DNA of 64,000 bases, taken from Odontocerum albicorne. Lineage: Eukaryota > Arthropoda > Insecta > Trichoptera > Odontoceridae. Below are positions 61,440 to 64,000 of the stretch, piece by piece (position 1 is the first letter of the stretch; every line of letters begins with the position of its first letter). The notes below the pieces were generated by a model. It did not search any database. It saw only the letters and a program-made list of their open reading frames with translations, and was not told the DNA's origin. The stretch lies in the NCBI GenBank assembly GCA_949825065.1, contig OX463859.1, positions 19,872,699-19,936,698 on the forward strand, read 5' to 3'. The translations under genes were made by a program, and so were the position numbers.

Positions 61440-61640
61440 GAATATAGTTTGATCTTTTGACCCGAGGGTTGCGGGTTCAATTCCTGTTGGAAGGTATATT
61501 TTTTATAAATAGTTTAAGCCTTGTTTTCATTTAAGGCTTCTTTAAAATAATTCAGGTTGGTTAGAAGGAATTGCCACATGAGAATAAATCTGTGGGTTGT
61601 ATTGTATACAACTGAAGTGCAATACGATGTAAATACATGT
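61440..61640 (+). repeat. SINE-A copy
   Basis: Clear B box (gcgggttcaattcctgttgg), then tttcatttaaggcttcttta, caggttggttagaaggaatt, gccacatgagaataaatctg, tgggttgtattgtatacaac, tgaagtgcaatacgatgta. The A box is decayed. Confidence 0.8.
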
Positions 61641-61790
61641 CATCACGCCGTATCACTTGCAGGGTAGGCAGAGAGAACAGATCTTCAAACTTTTCAGATT
61701 ATTTATTATTTCACTTTCGCCTCCTCCACATTCATAAATCTTGTCATGCAAAATTTAAATTTTTCATACCTCTCACTTTATCTAATTTAA
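61620..61790 (-). mobile_element. LINE 3' end
   Basis: Antisense terminal phrase: catgtcatcacgccgtatca, cttgcagggtaggcagagag, cgcctcctccacattcataa, atcttgtcatgc, then an A/T-rich body. It abuts the SINE-A tail. Confidence 0.6.
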
Positions 61791-61934
61791 AAAAAATACA
61801 GCTATTAGGTATTTTATTGCATTGGAAATATAATAATATATCTTATTGGTATATTATTTTATAAACGACGCAGTTAAAAAAATCAATTTAGGCTGCATTT
61901 TGATATAATTAATTGACAATTCAGATGATAACTT

Positions 61935-62493
61935 AAATGGCCTAGTTGATAAGACACTTAACTTCAATGCGGGGTTTTTGGATTCGATTCCCGATTATAC
62001 CCAAAAAAATATAATAAAAGGGTCCCAGTTTTGTAAAATAGTAAGTTCTTCAGAAAACAATATTCGCACACACTTAAGTACACGTGCGACTAATCTTGTC
62101 TCAAAACATGCGACAGTGTTACCAAACCGTACAATAACGAATTGTGAGTCCCGTGCCTATTCCAGTGGTTAAAACCTGATGTCTCGATTTCTGGAGTCAA
62201 AGAAAATATTGTCTTTATTACAATTACTTCAATTATTTGTCCGAATTACCAATGTGAATATGTTGGAATGTACCATACGAATGAAAAATTATTCAGCAGA
62301 TAAATTCTAAATTATTTTACATGTCTATTCCAGTGGTTAAAACCTGATGTCTCGATTTCTGGAGTCAAAGACAATATTGCATTTATTACAATTACTTCAA
62401 TTATATGTTCGAATTACCAATGCGGATATGTTGAAAAGTGCCATACGAATGAAAAATCATTCAACAGAGAAATTTTAAATTATTGTATTAAAA
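61935..62493 (+). repeat. SINE-B copy with a duplicated 168-bp tail
   Basis: Head aatggcctagttgataagac and ggattcgattcccgattata (A and B boxes), body cacttaagtacacgtgcgac, tgttaccaaaccgtacaata, acgaattgtgagtcccgtgc. The 3' part, tattccagtggttaaaacct onwards, occurs twice: 62158-62325 and 62326-62493 (period 168) with about ten differences. Confidence 0.8.
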
Positions 62494-63147
62494 ATTCAGA
62501 TTATACGAGTACTATAATTAAAATTCATATACTCGTAGTATGCCTATCCCGAAAAATTCCCCAAATGTTTTGTATCAGATGCTTACCACATAATGAAAGT
62601 TAAAAAAAGTACCGTACCACCAGAATCCATCTCGACCCCCTCCTCATCCTGCCCCTTCATTAGAAAATATACCTATTTCTACCCTCTCTCTTCATTGTTT
62701 TTCCCCATTTTACAAGTATAAACCTTCAAATTTGAGTTTAAAAAGTATATTTATAACAAAAACTGACATATACGTATAAAATATAATACACCTCCTTTAG
62801 GTTCAATACAAATTATTTCCAGAATTCCTCGCGCGCTTACCACTAGACTGGAACTCACAAGTCACTTATGGTACGTATACTATAGTTTGTGGACCGTTGT
62901 TACATACTATCCAATATTTTCCGCCAAATATATACATTTTTCACTTCTACCTTTTCCTATCTTCCCATCTTCAAGAGAACTTTAGAAAACATTTTAGCTT
63001 AAGCTTAGTCCGACAAACTCCTAACTAAACTCCTATTTCATTTACAACTCAAGACAAAATTGAAAAATATGTTTTGAGCTGTGCCAAACTTCTTTGGCGA
63101 TGTTTCTTTAACGTGATTTTTGGCGCGAAAATAATACGTACCATGTG
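62494..63147. other. Non-coding DNA
   Basis: Nothing recognised. Confidence 0.4.
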
Positions 63148-63240
63148 TCAAGTGATCTCCGTGACCTAGTGAGTTGAAATGTTTAACTTCCACTCGGGAT
63201 TTTCGGATTAATTTCTTGATGAAATAGGATCCCAACCTGA
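63148..63240 (+). repeat. SINE-B head fragment
   Basis: gatctccgtgacctagtgag (A-box region), acttccactcgggattttcg, then a weak B box and ggatcccaacctgataaaat as in the 61.9-kb copy. Confidence 0.55.
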
Positions 63241-63719
63241 TAAAATAGTTTATCTGAAAATAATACGTATTCGCAATGGACATGCATAAATATTGTTGTC
63301 TTTTTACGCGTAGTAGTATAATAGTTATTAATTTAATTCTATAAAATCTAAATCTTAAAAAAACTATAAAAAATAATAATCAATCACCTTACACGAAAAA
63401 AAATAATCTTCTCAGTTCCAATGAAAAAGTTAATTTGTCGCACTGTTAGGCACCCCGGTACTTAAAAAATGTTAATTGTAATTACATAGGCCAATTTCAA
63501 CAATGAGAACAAATACATTTTTATTTGTTTTGAAAATCAGTTTGGGAAAACTATTTCTGCGGAGTTTTTCATTGACTTTCATTGACATAATATATTTCCA
63601 AATTAGAACAATACTTCCACATAAATGTTTTGTGTTTCATTTTCAATTCACGGTTACAGTATGTTTGTTTGATTTTCGGCTTAAGGGTATTAGGCAAATT
63701 GTATAATTAATTATTTAAT

Positions 63720-63812
63720 CTGTCAATAATAGTGGGTTTGAGTTCCGAGTTGGAACGCCCTTGGGGAGAGTTTAATCTTGAAACGGCGATATATAAATTA
63801 CCGTTTTATTAT
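63720..63812 (+). repeat. SINE-D tail
   Basis: gtgggtttgagttccgagtt, gagagtttaatcttgaaacg, gcgatatataaattaccgtt, ending in a TTA repeat (ttattattatta). Confidence 0.6.
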
Positions 63813-64000
63813 TATTAAAAGACCTAGAAAAAATAAATATGTCCTAATAAATCAATTTCTAAAAAGGGAATATTGAAAAGCCTTTATAATTATGAGAAAA
63901 TGCGTGAAGTATGGTGCATGGAAGTGGCAGAAACGAAAGATGTACGGATGGATATAATGAAGGAAATATATATAAATTAGGGACGTAAAATATCATTATG
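63813..64000. other. Non-coding DNA to the window end
   Basis: A short frame near 63895-63980 may be one more degraded LINE piece; too weak to call. Confidence 0.25.

Overview
This is a eukaryotic, almost certainly insect, genomic window. It is very AT-rich. It holds one recognisable host coding exon, the 3'-terminal exon of a biogenic-amine GPCR that reads most like an alpha2-adrenergic-like octopamine receptor (42394-42996, + strand). Almost everything else is transposon relics, tRNA-derived SINEs and tandem repeats. Evidence for an insect is the octopamine-receptor-like exon, a mariner transposon, and several SINE, LINE and MITE families in short decayed copies. The order cannot be told from the sequence alone. 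There are no bacterial operons, no rRNA and no intact tRNA gene.

Layout. 1-20 kb: decayed LINE (non-LTR retrotransposon) 3' ends on both strands, including a fragment with the reverse transcriptase FADDT motif near 7.87 kb; a 45-bp tandem array (4.05-4.71 kb); a piggyBac-like MITE with TTAA ends (8361-8562); a second LINE type (11.6-12.0 kb); a minisatellite made from a SINE tail (12.23-12.41 kb). 20-30 kb: a tandem duplication of about 338 bp, one copy of which is split by a 734-bp DNA transposon whose empty site survives in the other copy; a complete but frameshifted mariner (22593-23879); more SINEs. 30-42 kb: a 1.77-kb satellite of 44-bp units with a nine-unit higher-order repeat; an inverted pair of repeats that may be Penelope-like; head-to-head LINE tails; and a cluster of antisense SINEs just upstream of the receptor exon. 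42.4-43 kb: the receptor exon, then a probable 3' UTR. 45-64 kb: SINEs (one with its A-box region repeated five times), a LINE relic, PIF/Harbinger-like and Tigger-like MITEs, a foldback MITE with 50-bp arms, a LINE C-terminal tail and further minisatellites.

I name four SINE groups for this window only. SINE-A: tRNA-like head plus a tail containing accaggttgtactgtataca. SINE-B: tRNA-like head plus a body containing acgaattgtgagtcccgtgc. SINE-C: tRNA-like head plus gtattcgggggtat. SINE-D: tail ctaaacggcgttatataaat. The most notable features are the receptor exon's acceptor site, which abuts a consensus donor (a recursive-splice-type CAG/GTAAGC junction), the 734-bp transposon with its natural empty site, and repeated cases of SINE pieces being turned into tandem arrays.
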